Below are positions 12,989-24,493 of a stretch of 64,000 nt of DNA, one piece after another. The translations under genes and the position numbers were made by a program. Within the stretch, counting starts at the first letter, position 1. Each line of letters opens with the position of its first letter. Origin of the DNA: Effrenium voratum (taxonomy: Eukaryota; Sar; Dinophyceae; Suessiales; Symbiodiniaceae); assembly GCA_963377175.1 (NCBI GenBank), contig CAUJNA010000591.1, positions 407,501 to 471,500 on the forward strand, given 5' to 3'. The notes under the pieces were generated by a model. That model worked only from the letters and a program-made list of their open reading frames with translations, searched no databases and was not told the origin of the DNA.

Positions 12989-13240
12989 TCATACAACAAA
13001 CATGACATGACATGGTATAACTTCAAAGAGGCGTAGCCGGCTAGAGGCCGCAGGCCCAGAAAATAAGGGGACGCCCTCCAAGAGGGCAGGGATACTCTTC
13101 ATGCTTGACAGGCAGGCCCCGTCTGCCCACCTCCACCACAGCTCCGCACATGCGTCCACGGGCTCGGAAGTGGCCATCGCGGGATTTGCGATGCACAAGG
13201 AAGCTTCAACGCCCGTTTCGCAAGCGGGCTGCTGGCCCAA
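12989..13240 (-). CDS. Possible exon, unknown product
   Basis: An open frame of higher GC, with ACAELWWRWADGACLSSMKS and neighbouring residues having protein-like composition. No splice sites could be fixed and no family is recognised. Confidence 0.25.
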   Translation of the reverse strand: MGQQPACETGVEASLCIANPAMATSEPVDACAELWWRWADGACLSSMKSIPALLEGVPLFSGPAASSRLRLFEVIPCHVMFVV

Positions 13241-15280
13241 ATGTCACTGTTAGCTTCATATGTTGTGTAAAGTTGTAGCTGCGGGTTGTAAACATATTAC
13301 TCTCCATCACCATGCAGCACACCACGTATGCGTACATAAAAGTAACATTGCCCATGTTGCCAGGATTGCTCTGATTCTAAGTGCACTGTGGACATACTTT
13401 CAGGACTAGGCTGCAAGTCTCACGGGCCCGAGCCAAGCAGTTGGCGATGCAGTTGGAGATCGCCATCTGCTAATCCAGGAGACACAGCTCGAATGTGTTG
13501 CACCGTCGAGGGATCAATAGGAACTTCAAACATGTTGACACAGCTGACGAGTACCAGTTCAAACTTGAAGTTCAGCTGCTGCGTATGCGAACATAGCTAG
13601 TGAAATCAGTGAATTATGTTTGCTGCGAAGCGCAATATGCAGTTGCAATATGGCTTTGCTTCTCGGTGAGTCCTTCGAGCATTACGCATGCAGTTCAAAA
13701 AATATGCGCGTGAGAGGTTTCCTCGCATTGCTCTCCTCTATGAAGCATCACCTGCTAGGGGCCACCATCGGCCTTGAGTTGCGAACAAGCGGATGATGGG
13801 CTGATGCAAACATGGACATTTCACGGTCAGAAATGAGGCATCTGATTGGCATGAGGAAGGTGTGTTGTTTCAACACCAGTGTTCAACATAAAGCGTTTGG
13901 GTAACCAAGCTAAACAAAACTCATCTACACAAGGGCAGCTGCACATTAGGCCAAACAAACAGTTAGATAAGCTCATGTATACCCATCTACTAGTGAAATT
14001 AACAACAAGCAACATGTACCCCAACGGTGTCTGTTCATTTGCTCCTTCTGCATTGCACTTGAAATGAACGACCGGTTCACACGTCATAGTGAGTAACATG
14101 TGCTTCCATCATTTACCACATCGAAGCGGCTATGCTTGTTCGGGCTGCTTCAACCGCTAACACTCTGCAACATGTTGTTCGGTGCACTTACTCTCATGTC
14201 AACTGTATTAGTTTACATATGTCAAGGCCAAGGCACAGCTGCGTGTTTGCGCAGCCAGCTGTGTTCAGTTGCCTTCGTGCTGCCGTCTGGTTGTCTGCTG
14301 CTGTTGCTGCTGCTGCTGTTCTTGTGGCTCCTGTGCTTGTTCCTGTTCATTTTAATGCTGTTGCTCTTGTCATTCTCATTGCTCGGTTCGCTGGTTTGAG
14401 CAGCCCTTTCCAGGCCTGCGTGCTCGTATGATCCTGACAAACACTTCAGCTGTGTAAGTGACATATCATATACATAAAGCAATGTTGTTACATATTGTTT
14501 CCAGGAACATTCAAAGTCTAAAAAACATGTCCGGAAAACAATGCACTAGACTATGTATAGAGTAGCCAATGTACAAACAGCCGGAGAAAAGGAACCTGCC
14601 AAAGGCAAACACACCCTGATAAGAAACTCGTCGCGCGAAAACTACTGTGAGTGCCTATGACCACACTTCTGCTAGCACCAGCTTTCAAAAAATGCAAGCT
14701 TCAGCCTACGTGCCACACCGGGCTTAGGTAAGTCACGCGCCAAGTGCATGATCACACACTTGGCCGTTGCTTTTGCGAAACGCGACTCCTGTTTTATCAT
14801 TTCTTGTTCAAGGAGCTCTGCAGGCTCTTCGCATAATCAGAAGTTCCTTCATTTCCTTGGCTCGGCCGGCAGACTCGCAGGTGCCAGTAGCACAAACTCA
14901 CCTCGTCAGACAGGCGTGTTCTACACACATCACGCGTCATTGGGAGCTTTGCCATTCTGAGTCTGGGTTCCTCCCAGGCCCCTAGCAAAACATTCACCAC
15001 TTTGCTACCCAAGCAAGTGTTGCATAATGTGCGATTTCACTTAAACGACACACGCGTTGCTTCCTTTTCCGCCTTAGGTCGCAAAAAGGCAAAACACATC
15101 GAACCATCATTGCGGCAATGCCTCCAGGTCCAACAAACCAACGTGTGCTTCACTGATTGTTCTTTGGGGGTTTCGGTGGCCATGGTCATGAGATGTCATG
15201 AGCCCAGTGTCGGCTGTACTGGCCATAGGAGGACACCAAGCGGTCCTGGCCTCACAACGCCACGCAAACGTTTGGAATGA

Positions 15281-15305
15281 GGGGGGGGGGGGGGGGCGAG
15301 GGGGT
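15281..15305. repeat. Poly-G run
   Basis: Sixteen or more consecutive G, a likely quadruplex and assembly-error site. Confidence 0.9.
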
Positions 15306-15540
15306 GACTGTCATATTTCCGCAGGAAATAGAGGAGCTGGGCAAAAAGCCTGTATATCCATCAGGAAAAGGAATTGTTTTGGAAGGACTTTGAACAAAGT
15401 ACGAATGGTTTAGCGGGTTGGCTTCTTTTCCAGAAAGTGATGTTGACCAAGGGGGCGCAATTTGGCTGATGAATGGCCCGCCGCGGCTGCTTCGATTCGA
15501 AGGGGGGCCTCCAAATTCAAGCGAGGATCGGGTTATTAGC

Positions 15541-15619
15541 TACGGGTACAACTTTTTTTCTGTAGTCTATTTTAGTAGGGAAACCCCTCCCCAAAAAAGG
15601 GCACTACTGGGGGACCTAG
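15541..15619 (+). mobile_element. Inverted-repeat element family 1, copy 3 (left end decayed)
   Basis: Retains the core CTGTAGTCTATTTTAGTAGG and the right end CTACTGGGGGACCTAG; the left terminal repeat is not recognisable. Confidence 0.7.
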
Positions 15620-16539
15620 GTAGCAATTGTTGGAGTTCAAGCGCCGAGCAGAAGTTGCACCGAGCGAGATCGCCATAGTACGGCAGAGCCGCAACCGGCC
15701 AGCTGCAACAGTATAGTTGGGATGCTGGTGCTCACAAGCACGCAGTGAGCACCCACTAACTTGCCCAGGGCACACGCAACACACACACACACACTGCAGC
15801 AGTCACACAAGACCCGCCTCTTTGGCCTTTTCATATCCAGTCCGCAGGGGCAGGGCTTTTCGCACAGAAGCACAAACCAAAACCCAAAATCACTGGGTAG
15901 TTGAAGGCTCTCCACATAGGGACCCATTTTTGACAGGTTCTACTTGAGACACAGGCCCAAAAAGCACCGGGTTGAGTGTGGGGAGGTGTTTTTGAAGATA
16001 GGTCTCTGTCCATGTACATCAGGTATTTCTCACATCGGAAACCACAAGGAGGAAACCCGTAAAGGTCACTTTAATTTGGCCTCCATGTCCATTGGCAATC
16101 TCGGGATGTTGCTTTTCGTGTATACCCCTTCCAGAGTTGGTTCAAAGGCAATTGAACCATCCACATCTGGGGATTCCGTATTTCAAGGACAAACCCATAG
16201 AGTTGTCCACGCCAAAAAAAAACACAAAAAACTTTCAGATTACATTTGAAGAGAACCCCGCAGAGTGATAGGCGTCAGTTTAGTTCCTTTAAACCAATTC
16301 ACAAAAGGGGCAACCAAAACACACCCCGCACACAGAGCTGGAGACTCATAAAGGCGAATGAGGTTTTGAGACCAACTTTGAAAAGAGCAACTCGTGGAAT
16401 CACAAGCTTCTAAACTACGTTCCAAATAATTACCGCCCTGTTCGAACCCCACCTGTCACCTATCTTTGGTTCCACACAACCCCCCCCTCCCCGACTTCTG
16501 CCCGCCAGCATCCGCCAGCCCCTGGGGTCTGCGGCACAC

Positions 16540-16628
16540 CAAGGTGGCGCGGAAGGCCGGTCTCGCAGACACCGCCTCCCACCAGCGCCTGAGGCGCTGG
16601 AAGTCCTCGTCCTTCGGCATCTCCAGGC
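16540..16628 (-). CDS. GST exon 7 (RLRRWWEAVSARPAFRAT)
   Basis: Acceptor GCTTCAG|G. Encodes LEMPKDEDFQRLRRWWEAVS and ARPAFRATL, the closing W...v..RPa..at of GSTs. The end is taken at a GT site. The frame stays open to a TGA at 16458-16456, so this could also be the last exon. Confidence 0.75.
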
Positions 16629-16671
16629 CTGAAGCAAACGACTCCCCGCCCCGCTCTTCTCATAAAACCTT

Positions 16672-16798
16672 CGGGGGGCTATGGAGGGGGGGGCTATCCT
16701 TGGATAAGCCCAGGATAACCCAAGGATAAGCCCTTAATAAGGCCTTATTAAGGGCTTAATAAGGGATAGCCCCCCCTCCCCATAGCCCTTTTTGGGGG
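16672..16798. repeat. Foldback hairpin upstream of GST exon 7
   Basis: Arms GGGGGGCTATGGAGGGG (left) and CCCCTCCCCATAGCCC (right) pair over about 30 bp. The loop holds the palindrome CTTAATAAGGCCTTATTAAG. Lies 44 nt upstream of the acceptor. Confidence 0.8.
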
Positions 16799-16954
16799 TC
16801 CACGACCTTCGAATTTCGCATTTGGGCTTGGGTCAAAATCGAAGCACCAAGGGACCGCTGGTTTTAGCCTTTGTGTCCATCTTCCAGGGTTCCATCTTGG
16901 GCTCTCTTTTTAACCAACACACATTTCAGGGACACCCGAAAGATTCAGAGGCGC

Positions 16955-17550
<596 letters not shown>

Positions 17551-18678
17551 TATAAATATTATATTATCCGTGTGTTAAAGGGCCTTTTTAGGGGAAACCA
17601 TAACTCAATCATCAAGCTTGTGCTTCTCGAAAGCCCACCGAATGGCCCAATTAATTTGACAGGGGTGTTAGGAAAGGAGCAACATGTCCGCAATAATTCA
17701 GCCTCTCACCTTTCCTCCGGTTTACTTGCGTCTGTCCAAACAAACAACACATGACAGTACATGTCTTAAAATGGGGAAGCCCTCTCCCCAAGAATAGAAC
17801 AAACATATCGCTGGTGGAATGCGTCTAAAAATGGGGTAGAGCACCCGAACCAACTTGTTTCGCAGGATGTTGCCCACAAATACAAATGCTCAGCAAGGAC
17901 GAGTAGAGGAAAACCCTACTCGTTTGGGATTCAAACTGGTTTCTTGAGGCCTGCATGTCAGTTCTCAGGAGAGCCATGCAAACAGAGTTTGTCATCGTTC
18001 TGATACTGTGGCAAAGACGGAAGCTTCGCTTTCAGTGAAGAATTGCAATGGCAATTCAGTCACTACCATGGCACAGCCCTCAGGCTCCAGATTCCCTAGA
18101 TTTGAAAGCAACATGAACACAGCTCACTTGCCCAAGGCACGGGACAAAGATCTGTTTGGTCCTTTGAAATTCACTGAGCTTTACCAAGCTTGGAACACCG
18201 AGTACACCGCTGGGATTTGAACATTTCCTTCTTGCTCTCACCTCGAGCACAGTTTGGTGGAGGCTTGACGCCGATTCTGCCTTGGACTATCAAGCAGGGA
18301 TGACGAAACTGTTCAACCATCTACTTAAATGAGTCTGGGTGTTCGTTTTTGTCTCTTATAGTGCGTACCTTGCCTTTTTGGTCACTGGAGCAATTCCCCC
18401 ACTCTACACGCGCCAACATGCATCTGTCGTATTTGCTTGTCATATTTTTGCATGTCTATCATGCTCGAAACTCTCAGTGTGGCTCACGGTGATGCCTCCC
18501 TAACGAACGAAGAGAGGAAGAGTGACATGACATCCGCTGGCCATCAATCCCAGAGATGAACCGCTATTACAGAAAGGACCTGAATTGATGGACGAAGGAA
18601 ATCACCCAATCTCTCCTTTCGCTTCTCTGGTCACTTTCCTTACACCTCCATCTCCCTTCCCTTCCTTGGTATCTTCGC

Positions 18679-18775
18679 CTCGGTAGTGACCGCCGATCCA
18701 CAGGAATCGCTGCCAGAAGGGCGCCAGCGCAATGTCCACCATGGAGATGTTCTCTCCCAAGAAGTAGGGACCATC
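18679..18775 (-). CDS. GST exon 6 (PYFLG...SMVDIALAP)
   Basis: 97 nt, acceptor ATGCCAG|G, donor |GCGAAG. Encodes DGPYFLGENISMVDIALAP and FWQRFLWIGGHYR, the N-capping box and conserved Asp of the GST C-terminal domain. Joins in phase to the next exon as HYRGLEMPKDED. Confidence 0.85.
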
Positions 18776-19853
18776 CTGGCATGGGTTGTTCAAACTGGAT
18801 CCCCAACTCATGGGCCACTGCGATGGTCAAATCTGGAAGGATCGATCAATAAGATGGAGTATTGAACAACCCAGATTTCCCACGTGAACATTGTAACCAT
18901 ACCCCAAAGTACGGGATACTCCCAAAAAAGAAATCGAATTCAATGGTGCGGTGGCGTTGGCCCCCGAAATCTAAGGTAACTCGCCCCGATCCAAGCATGA
19001 CATTTTTTTCAAATCCGGGAAGTAGTAGGACACTGGACCTACAATTGCCGAGTCATATTGTCAACCCAGAAATCATAACCCCCCTGGTTTATTAATAGGG
19101 GGTGTTCCTTTTTGGTGGACATCCTTCACTTTTGTGGATGACACCACCTAGTAGGATGGGTTTACGAATCCGGGATCTCAGTAACCAGACCAAAGTCTCA
19201 AATGAACCAGCTAGCTCCTTGTCCTTCAGGAGCCCCAACCAAACATCCAACAGAAATTCAACTGTGCGAAATTTGTTTGTGGATTCAGACAGCATTTATC
19301 ATTCAGGGCCCCGCTCGTAGGGAGCGAAGAACAAGAGGTCCCTGCCAGCCGATGTGCAAATGCTCTGCGCCAAACTTGCTGACGCCACCGACGAACATGT
19401 CGAATGAACTGGGGGGGGGGGGCACAAAATGACCCAAAAGTTGAAACCTGCCATCTGAAGGGATCGCCATGATTCGGCCCGTGTTGAAACCCCATTGGCA
19501 TGCCCCGCCCTTAAAGCACGTCACAACCCAACCCTACCATGACGAGGTGTTGGGGCAACACCGAGATAGCAAGTTCTCAAAAAGACCACGTATTGCAAAA
19601 AACCGTATATCACCAGCTTTGGCAAATGTCTGACTTATTTTGACCCGTACTTTTTGTCCCTCTTCTTTTCTGCTCCCCCCCTCCGTAATCTGCTACTTTG
19701 CGTAAACTCTGTGGACAAGGGGATGTCTCAAAGTAGGAGAGCCCAACATCAAGGGAACTCCAAAAAGAGCACGCCAAACACACCCGAGCCCGAGTCCTTG
19801 CTCATCGCCCGCGCAAAGGTGCGGCACTCCTTCGGAAGATGTGCCAGTGGTTT

Positions 19854-19935
19854 CTTGGGGGGTACCCCGTTTTGGTTGGCTTTTAAAGGGAAGCCAAAAG
19901 GGAAAACTGTCCATTTTGGGGCTCCCATGTTTTGA
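19854..19935 (+). repeat. Interspersed family 4 (GGTTGGCTTT hairpin), copy 1
   Basis: GGGGTACCCCGTTTTGGTTGG, then GCCAAAAGGGAAAAC; a foldback of TTTGGTT with its complement. Related copies at 23675 (opposite strand) and 55343. Confidence 0.65.
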
Positions 19936-20667
19936 GCCCCAGACCCAAATAACATCTTCAGATTGCTTCATATTTAGTCTAACCCTTAAAACATGCAAAA
20001 GTTGTTGCTGGATCCAAAAGCAGCGAAATCCATACAACCCAAGTGAAGCTTAAACTTGTTTCTAACCAAAGGACTTGGAAAGGCCTAAATGGGGGGTCCA
20101 GCCAGGCGTCTTGAAAAATGATGATTCATAGGGTGAATACATCAAAGCTATGTTGGATTAGGTTTGTTTCGGAAGTGACATGTGGCAGCTTTATTGCGGC
20201 TTTCACTAAAAGGTATCAACTAGGCAATGTCGGGTAAAAGTCCGTAGCATCGCTTTCCCACGTTTATCCGCTCAGCATGAAGCCTTCCGAATCTACTTCC
20301 CCCTTCCCCGCTTTGTGCGCAGATGCGAACAGCAAACCCAAAGAGCAGCCTTGGGTTTTGAAATCCTGAAGCTTCACCTGACCCGAACTTGTTGGCATGG
20401 GTTGGCTTCGGGTATCAGGGTTCAAGGCCGCTTCTTCCCAATTAGCTTCAAGAGAAAGGGCTTCAAATCCTGAAGCCAATCCGAACCCATCCATAGAACA
20501 TCATCCCGCCAAAAGGAAGCTCACTTCAACTCGGTTCCAACAATGATCTTCCACCTACCCTTCAAATCAACTCCGCTTTCTTCGGAGTTGCGCCCCACGA
20601 GTCAGAGAAATCCGGATGATTCATCCAGCCCTGTCCGCTGTGTACGTCGCTTCTTCTCACGCGGCAC

Positions 20668-20752
20668 GTCGCGCAGAGCGTCCTGGAAGAAGTTCTCCCG
20701 GGCCTTGGCTTGGCTCCCGGGATCTTGGTCCATGAGAAGCATGTAGAAGCTC
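20668..20752 (-). CDS. GST exon 5 (helix of C-terminal domain)
   Basis: Acceptor CGCCAG|G, then SFYMLLMDQDPGSQAKAREN and FFQDALRD. Resembles the fy..Ll..d...........f...L helix of omega GSTs. The donor is taken as |GTGCCG. The join to exon 6 looks about eight residues short, so a tiny exon may be missing. Confidence 0.65.
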
Positions 20753-21895
20753 CTGGCGCGCGGTTTGTTGTTTTGTTCGATGGGAAATCGGACAAAACTC
20801 AACTCTTTTAGTGCGAATTAACCACAAAAAAACAACCACCTGCCAACGGAGCGTTGTTTTCTGATTATGGTGCTTAAACAAGTTAAGCTTCACATCCCCC
20901 CGTTAAGCTGAATCTGCATACTCATTGGGTCGTTGTATTCTTCTAAACACTGGGTTGCAAATTTGATGACGGCGACACCAAGTCGGAATCCCTTCCAAAG
21001 TGATTGAATCTTGGCAGGGATTTAGCATCAACCGTTTTGGTATCACAAGGGAGTGTTGGCCAAGACAGGTCTTCTGTTCTGATTTGGTGCTTCTCACCCC
21101 CTGCCAAATAGATGGTTTCCTGCCACCCCAAGCAGGCTTTCCAGATCTGCCCTCTTTCTCTTTTGGGGGGAGGGGGGGGCGGACAGTCGACCTTTTGTTC
21201 GGTTCTGTTGAACTGCCAGGTCATTTGGATTAGTACGCCACAAACGCCATTGAATTGATCCTTGAACAAAAGTAGCCCAAAACTGAACTGTCAGCTCAGA
21301 AGGTATGGGTACGGGTCAAAATCAAACCACCAACAACCGCGGGTTTTAGTCCTTGTTTCCATTTGCCAGGGTAACTTTTTTGGGCTTCTTCTTTTTTTTG
21401 ACCCACACCCACGTCTCTGAATCCATCGGGCTCACACACCGACCACACTAGAGAGGCGTGCCGGGAGCAAAGGGGGGCAAATAGGCGAGACGGCATGCTG
21501 GGCTTTCCCAGGATGCAGCCCATGCCTGTTTTGGGCCCAGACTTGTCGAGTACATCATGGGCCTGTTTGGAGGGAAACCACAGGACAAACATCTGCTTGA
21601 GTCCGAGAAAACGAACTGTCATGTAATCCGAAGTGGATTGCAGCTGCCAAGGCGCTTCTGCATCTTCTCCGTCACAAAGTCCTAACTTGCAGCCGGAAAC
21701 GTCCCTATGACGCCCTGCCATTGTCGATTGATTCCAACCCAGCGGCCATGGCCCAAAACACATCAACGATACCTATTTTGGCCAGTCAAAGGGAACAACT
21801 CAACTTAAAAAGACGGGGTCACTGGAGTTCCCCTTCGAACGTGGTAATTTAGCAGTGATTCCACTGAATCAGGACAGCTTGTGCCGTTTTTCAGC

Positions 21896-21988
21896 TGCGA
21901 GTCAGACCAAATCCTCACGTGCGCGCGCTTCAAGGGGTCGTTGCGCGGGAGGAAGTAAGGCGGCTGGTCGAACGCCTCATCGATGTAC
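21896..21988 (-). CDS. GST exon 4 (domain linker)
   Basis: Acceptor CCCAAG|G. Joins exon 3 in phase to give VVQYIDEAFDQPPYFLPRND, then KRAHVRIWSD. This is the typical YIDE...LLP.DP..RA linker into the helical domain. The donor is taken as GC at 21895; a GT site at GCAC|GTGAGG is the alternative. Confidence 0.75.
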
Positions 21989-22829
21989 CTTGGGAAGCCC
22001 CATCCTTGCTGTCCCTTTTGGTGAGAAAAAGGCACTGAAACCAAAAACCAAAAAAAAACGAACCCGGCCCTAGCCTCTCTTCACCTCTGACCCTCGACCT
22101 ACGCGCGACAACCATCTGCTTTGTCAACCTCCCATTCGGCTGGGCTCCCTAGGTCGCTAACCCCTAGCCCCTAGCCTTCTACCAAGCCAAACGTGTTGTT
22201 TCTGGAATCCGACTCGCTAAGACCAACACGTCCCCCATTTTTCAGCGGCAAAACATGGGAGCAGGGTTAAACTCAAGACAGCCAGAACCCTGGCCCAACC
22301 CCGAGGTAAAACCAAACAAGCATGTTGTTGGTTTCCGTTGCAGACTTCGTCATACTTAAGATATGGCCACCCAAAAAGTGGTTGGTGGTTACCAGAAATC
22401 CCAGTCCTGATGTCCGAAGGGCATCCATTGAAACTCAACCCATACTTTCTGGGACCCCAAAGCCGCTGCGATCTTGAGTTCGACCCTAACCGACCCTCTA
22501 CCCTCTACGAACAAAGGGGACAAAACCAATTTTGAATTCCAACCTCCCCCAAGTTGGCAATTCACCCTATCCCTAGCCCTCCCTCCCATCCCCTCCCTCC
22601 CTCCTCCCTCGCTCGCTACCTAACCCTCACGGTTGTAGGAAGCAAGCATTTGCGTGATACCAAAGAGGGCCATGCTCATGACTACTTTGTCACTTTAATG
22701 CAAATTTCAATTGGTATCAAGTGGCTCCAAAACCTACTTTTTCACCTTTTTCTACCCTTGGAATCACATCAAGTGGCCCTAACAACCCTACTTCCCACAA
22801 CCATGCCAAGCCTCTGCCAACCGCAAAAT

Positions 22830-23090
22830 CCTATTCCCACAAAACCCCAAAACCCAAAACCCAAAACCAAACACCCAAAACCAACCCCCTGGATCGCCAG
22901 TTGCGATCGCTTTTTTCCATGAACTTTGCCCCAAAAACCAGCAACAGCGACTGAAAAAAGAGATCGCAACTCGGTTATTTTGGTTAAAACCCAACACTGT
23001 ATTCCCACAAAACCCAAAACCAAAACCCAAAACCAACCCTCGACCAACCACAAAACCCCATTCCCACAAAACCCAAAACCCAAAACCTTG
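22830..23090. repeat. CCCAAAA-rich tract with inverted repeat
   Basis: Runs of CCAAAACCCAAAAC at 22840-22885 and 22990-23085. Between them GTTGCGATCGCTTTTTTC (about 22900) and GAAAAAAGAGATCGCAAC (about 22953) form an 18-bp stem. Confidence 0.8.
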
Positions 23091-23205
23091 GTTGACGTTG
23101 GAAGGGGAGCAACAAAATATGTTTTTGCAGTTTAGTGGGGATTTCCCACTCAACCAAAATAAGCAAAGATGAGATGTACAATGTTGCCCACCAACAACCA
23201 TGAAA
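23085..23205 (+). repeat. Interspersed family 3, copy 1
   Basis: TTGACGTTGGAAGGGGAGCA, then GCAGTTTAGTGGGGATTTCC, and CCAACAACCATG at the end; matches 56846-56984. Confidence 0.7.
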
Positions 23206-23254
23206 CCCAAAGCCAACCCTCGACCCTCACCCTCCATCTTCCCTGCTAGGGCGC

Positions 23255-23352
23255 TGCACCACGTGCAGCGACTCCCAGACCTTCTCCCCGGCCTTGTCCA
23301 CGGCCGGCACCAAGCCCCGCGGGGAGCACGCCACGAAATCAGGGTACATGGC
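23255..23352 (-). CDS. GST exon 3 (cis-Pro loop and GSH-binding Glu-Ser)
   Basis: 98 nt, acceptor TTTGTAG|G, donor |GCGCCC. Encodes YPDFVACSPRGLVPAV then GEKVWESLHVV, the conserved SPxGxVP loop and the ES that binds glutathione. An interspersed repeat begins about 9 nt upstream of the acceptor. Confidence 0.8.
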
Positions 23353-23360
23353 CTACAAAT

Positions 23361-23425
23361 GCTCGTCTGCTCTGCTAAAAGTGAATAACTTTTCGTGGTT
23401 TAATGGAAAACATCTTCTAAAAAAC
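23361..23425 (+). repeat. Interspersed family 2, partial copy
   Basis: TCTGCTAAAAGTGAATAACT TTTCGTGGTTTAATGG, then diverges. Begins about 8 nt from the acceptor of GST exon 3. Confidence 0.7.
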
Positions 23426-23547
23426 ATTCCAAGCAACACACTTGGTAATTATGGGACAAAATCAACTCGGGGACCGCAGGTTTTAGTCCATGTGTCCATT
23501 TACCCAACAACAACCATGTTATTCTCACTTCCTGAGTGGATGGCCCT

Positions 23548-23665
23548 TCTTGGTTGCTTTCTGCTCTGCTAAAAGTGAATAACGTTTAGTGGGTTAATGG
23601 GGAACACCCATTAGTTGCCAAAAAGTTAAAGTCCTAACATCCAAGCAAAATGCACCAACGAATGG
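23548..23665 (+). repeat. Interspersed family 2, full copy
   Basis: Runs from CTTGGTTGCTTTCTGC to AAAATGCACCAACG, with imperfect inverted ends. The preceding 45 bp are shared with the copy at 56985. Confidence 0.8.
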
Positions 23666-23674
23666 GTCTGACTT

Positions 23675-23752
23675 TTTTGGGGGGACCCCAAATTCTTATG
23701 GTTTCCCTTTTGGTTTCCCTCTAAAAACCACCAGAAAAGGGGTACCACCAAA
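23675..23752 (-). repeat. Interspersed family 4, copy 2
   Basis: The minus strand reads GGTACCCCTTTTCTGGTGG, then AAACCAAAAGGGAAACC and TTTGGGGTCC, as in the other copies. Confidence 0.6.
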
Positions 23753-24228
23753 AAAGACGGACACAAATGGGCTGGCGGTGCAAAGAAAATCCGGGCAAAA
23801 AAAGCCAGACTTGTTGGTGGATTTTCATGGAAAGCGCAATTGATGGGTTGATTTGGAAGGGACACCTCCTCCAATAAGAGGTGTACAAAAAGAAACAGAC
23901 CTGGTTCAGCCCTTGGGGAACAAAAAGGGAATCTAAGACATAGGTTGCGGCCCAACCCTCGCCTCTAAACAAATCGACTCGGCGGTGAAGGGTGGCGAAC
24001 AAAACGGTCTTCAGAATGTGGGCGCAAGAAATTGGATGTTCCTTGTATGGCAGAAGGAAAATACGTGGCCCAAGAAATGGCGGCTCCGGTTGCTTTTCGG
24101 ATCTTTTTTGTTTGGTGGACCAGCTCGGCATAGCAAGCAGCAAGCGCAATCACTTTGAGGCATACATCTTTGCAAGTAAGGCAGTCTGACAAGGTCTACC
24201 TGGTGACACTGCAGAGAAAAAGAAACAG

Positions 24229-24413
24229 AAGTGTATGCAAGCTAACCAAACGGCACCACACAAGCACGCGATAACTCTTTTATCCGAGCAATGTGTTGGT
24301 GCCAGGGACTCATCTTCCCCTGTCAGATGTCAAAGGCTGGGTGGGCCCCATGGGCCACCCAACTAACTCACAATCTCAAAAACTGAAGAACGGGTGTGCA
24401 GACTGATAGCGCC
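24229..24413 (-). repeat. Repeat B2, 3' terminal repeat of the retroelement
   Basis: 185 bp, the same as B1 apart from a 4-bp AACT duplication near 24362. It is the 3' outer end of the element; the left flank ends AGAAACAGAA at 24230. The shared terminal AA (TT on the minus strand) suggests a 2-bp recombination core. Confidence 0.92.
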
Positions 24414-24493
24414 CGCCCCTAAGCCGGGGCCCGGGGCACCCAGGCCATAGGGGGGTCTGACACCAGGGCAAGTGAGTCACCCACCGGCTCCGG

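Larger units (their letters stand above)
13241..16455. other. No supported gene
   Basis: Downstream of the GST gene. Contains one family 1 element and a poly-G run. The last GST exon, if one is missing, would be here. Confidence 0.4.

Noticed and set aside
22835..23090. CCCAAAA runs resembling telomeric repeats
   Set aside because: Irregular units, and the expected dinoflagellate repeat is TTTAGGG-like; treated as a simple repeat.
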